Assembly: GCA_023390985.1 (NCBI GenBank)
Contig: JAEWBU010000195.1
Location: forward strand, 1-6,622
Direction of reading: 5' to 3'
Source: Pseudomonadota bacterium
GTDB taxonomy: Bacteria; Pseudomonadota; Gammaproteobacteria; Burkholderiales; Burkholderiaceae_C
Length of the DNA: 6,622 nt
Below the pieces are notes generated by a model. That model ran no database searches. It was not told where the DNA came from and saw nothing but the letters and a program-made list of their open reading frames with translations. Below, piece by piece: positions 5,785 to 6,622 of the stretch. A program made the position numbers and the translations under genes. Position 1 is the stretch's first letter. The number at the start of each line of letters is the position of its first letter.

Positions 5785-6622
5785 TCAGCGCGTGACAAAC
5801 TGCCTCAGCTTCACGCCCGCGGCCCAGAGCGCGCCGAAGTAGATGGCGGCCGCGCCCGAGAGCATGCCCGCGAGCAAGGCCACGCGCAGCGATGCCTGCG
5901 CGCGCATCGCGGTCCACGGGAACTGCGCGGACGCCCACGTCAGGAACAGCGCGAGCAGCGCCGTGGCCGCGACCACCTGCAGCAGGAACCTGCCCCAGCC
6001 CGGCGACGGCTTCCAGCTGCCCCGGCGCAGCAGGCCCACCAGCAGCCAGCCCGCGTTGACCAGCGCGCCCAGGCCGATGGACAGCGCGAGGCCCGCATGC
6101 CGGAACAGCGGCACCAGCGCCAGGTTCAACAGCTGCGTGAGGATCAGCACCGCGATCGCGATGCGCACCGGCGTGCGCATGTCCTGGCTGGCGTAGAAGC
6201 CGGGCGCCAGCACCTTGATGCCCACGAGGCCAAGAAGGCCCACGCCGTAGCCGGCCAGCGCCAGCGAGACCTGCAGCACGTCGCTGTCGCGGAACGCGCC
6301 GTAGTGGAACAGCGTGGCCACCAGCGGCTGCGCGAACACCAGCAGCGCCGCGGACGCGGGCGCCGCGAGCAGCAGCACCAGGCGCAGGCCCCAATCGAGC
6401 ATCGCCGAATAGCGCTCGTCGTCGCCGGCACCGCGCGCCGCGGCCAGTTGCGGCATCAGCACCACGCCGAGCGCCACGCCCAGCAGCGCCGTGGGAAATT
6501 CCATCAGGCGGTCGGCGTAGAACAGCCAGGTCACGCTGCCGGCGGGAAGGTGCGAGGCGATCTGCGTATTGATCAGCAGGGAGATCTGCGCAACGCTGAC
6601 CCCGAGCAGCGCCGGCCCCATG
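5785..6622 (-). CDS. murJ: Lipid II flippase MurJ (MviN), C-terminal part
   Basis: MurJ, of the MOP exporter superfamily, flips the peptidoglycan precursor lipid II across the inner membrane. The window holds its last 278 complete codons ending at TGA 5785-5787; the N-terminal part (about 235 residues in E. coli) lies to the right. The apparent ATG at 6621 is an internal Met, since GPALLGVSVAQISLLINT aligns with the middle of E. coli MurJ. Strong family markers are FYADRLMEFPTALLGVALG (fragment residues 34-52), MLDWGLRLVLLLAAP (about 73-87), and KVLAPGFYASQDMRTPVRIA (about 135-154). The Arg and Glu in ADRLMEFP (fragment 38 and 41) correspond to the essential cavity Arg270 and nearby Glu273 of E. 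coli, as recalled. Several hydrophobic helices follow to the end. The SirB1-family gene lies 60 bp downstream on the same strand. Confidence 0.96.
   Translation of the reverse strand, partial: MGPALLGVSVAQISLLINTQIASHLPAGSVTWLFYADRLMEFPTALLGVALGVVLMPQLAAARGAGDDERYSAMLDWGLRLVLLLAAPASAALLVFAQPLVATLFHYGAFRDSDVLQVSLALAGYGVGLLGLVGIKVLAPGFYASQDMRTPVRIAIAVLILTQLLNLALVPLFRHAGLALSIGLGALVNAGWLLVGLLRRGSWKPSPGWGRFLLQVVAATALLALFLTWASAQFPWTAMRAQASLRVALLAGMLSGAAAIYFGALWAAGVKLRQFVTR

Noticed and set aside
3473..6394. A 973-codon open frame on the minus strand, crossing purM (antisense), the GNAT gene (antisense), SirB1 and murJ
   Set aside because: It is Arg/Ala/Pro-rich, shows no domain, and overlaps four genes with clear family motifs in other frames. 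High GC at third positions removes stops from alternative frames.

Overview
The window is ordinary, gene-dense chromosome from a high-GC Gram-negative bacterium. The gene set, the protein sequences and the order AI-2E transporter - hda - HAD phosphatase - pcnB, divergent from purM, suggest a betaproteobacterium of the order Burkholderiales, probably near Comamonadaceae (Variovorax/Ramlibacter-like). That placement rests on recognising the sequences, not on a search. Eight protein-coding genes fill almost the whole window. I see no tRNA, rRNA, insertion sequence, CRISPR array, phage gene or attachment site.

Left block (1-3056, minus strand): a four-gene, operon-like run reading right to left. 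It holds an AI-2E/PerM-family membrane protein, the DnaA-inactivating AAA+ protein Hda, a HAD-IB phosphatase and the 5' two-fifths or so of pcnB (poly(A) polymerase I), which leaves the window at base 1. All three junctions are 4-bp start/stop overlaps (ATGA, GTGA, ATGA), which points to one transcript with translational coupling.

Centre (3057-3155): a 99-bp divergent intergenic region between the AI-2E gene and purM. It carries overlapping, oppositely oriented -10-like hexamers and a short GC hairpin in the purM leader. No Shine-Dalgarno sequence precedes purM; the bases before its ATG are pyrimidine-rich.

Right block: purM (AIR synthetase, purine synthesis) and a GNAT acetyltransferase read rightward, 2 bp apart. 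They meet a leftward pair, murJ (lipid II flippase, C-terminal part only) followed by a SirB1-family protein. The GNAT and SirB1 genes end on the same CTAG palindrome, so there is no spacer between the convergent genes. The SirB1 gene has a recognisable sigma-70-type promoter so close to its ATG that its mRNA could be nearly leaderless.

Functionally these are housekeeping genes: RNA polyadenylation and decay, control of replication initiation, purine synthesis and peptidoglycan precursor export. The GNAT protein is the most accessory-looking member. I found no convincing undescribed system. The points worth a second look concern gene junctions and start regions.
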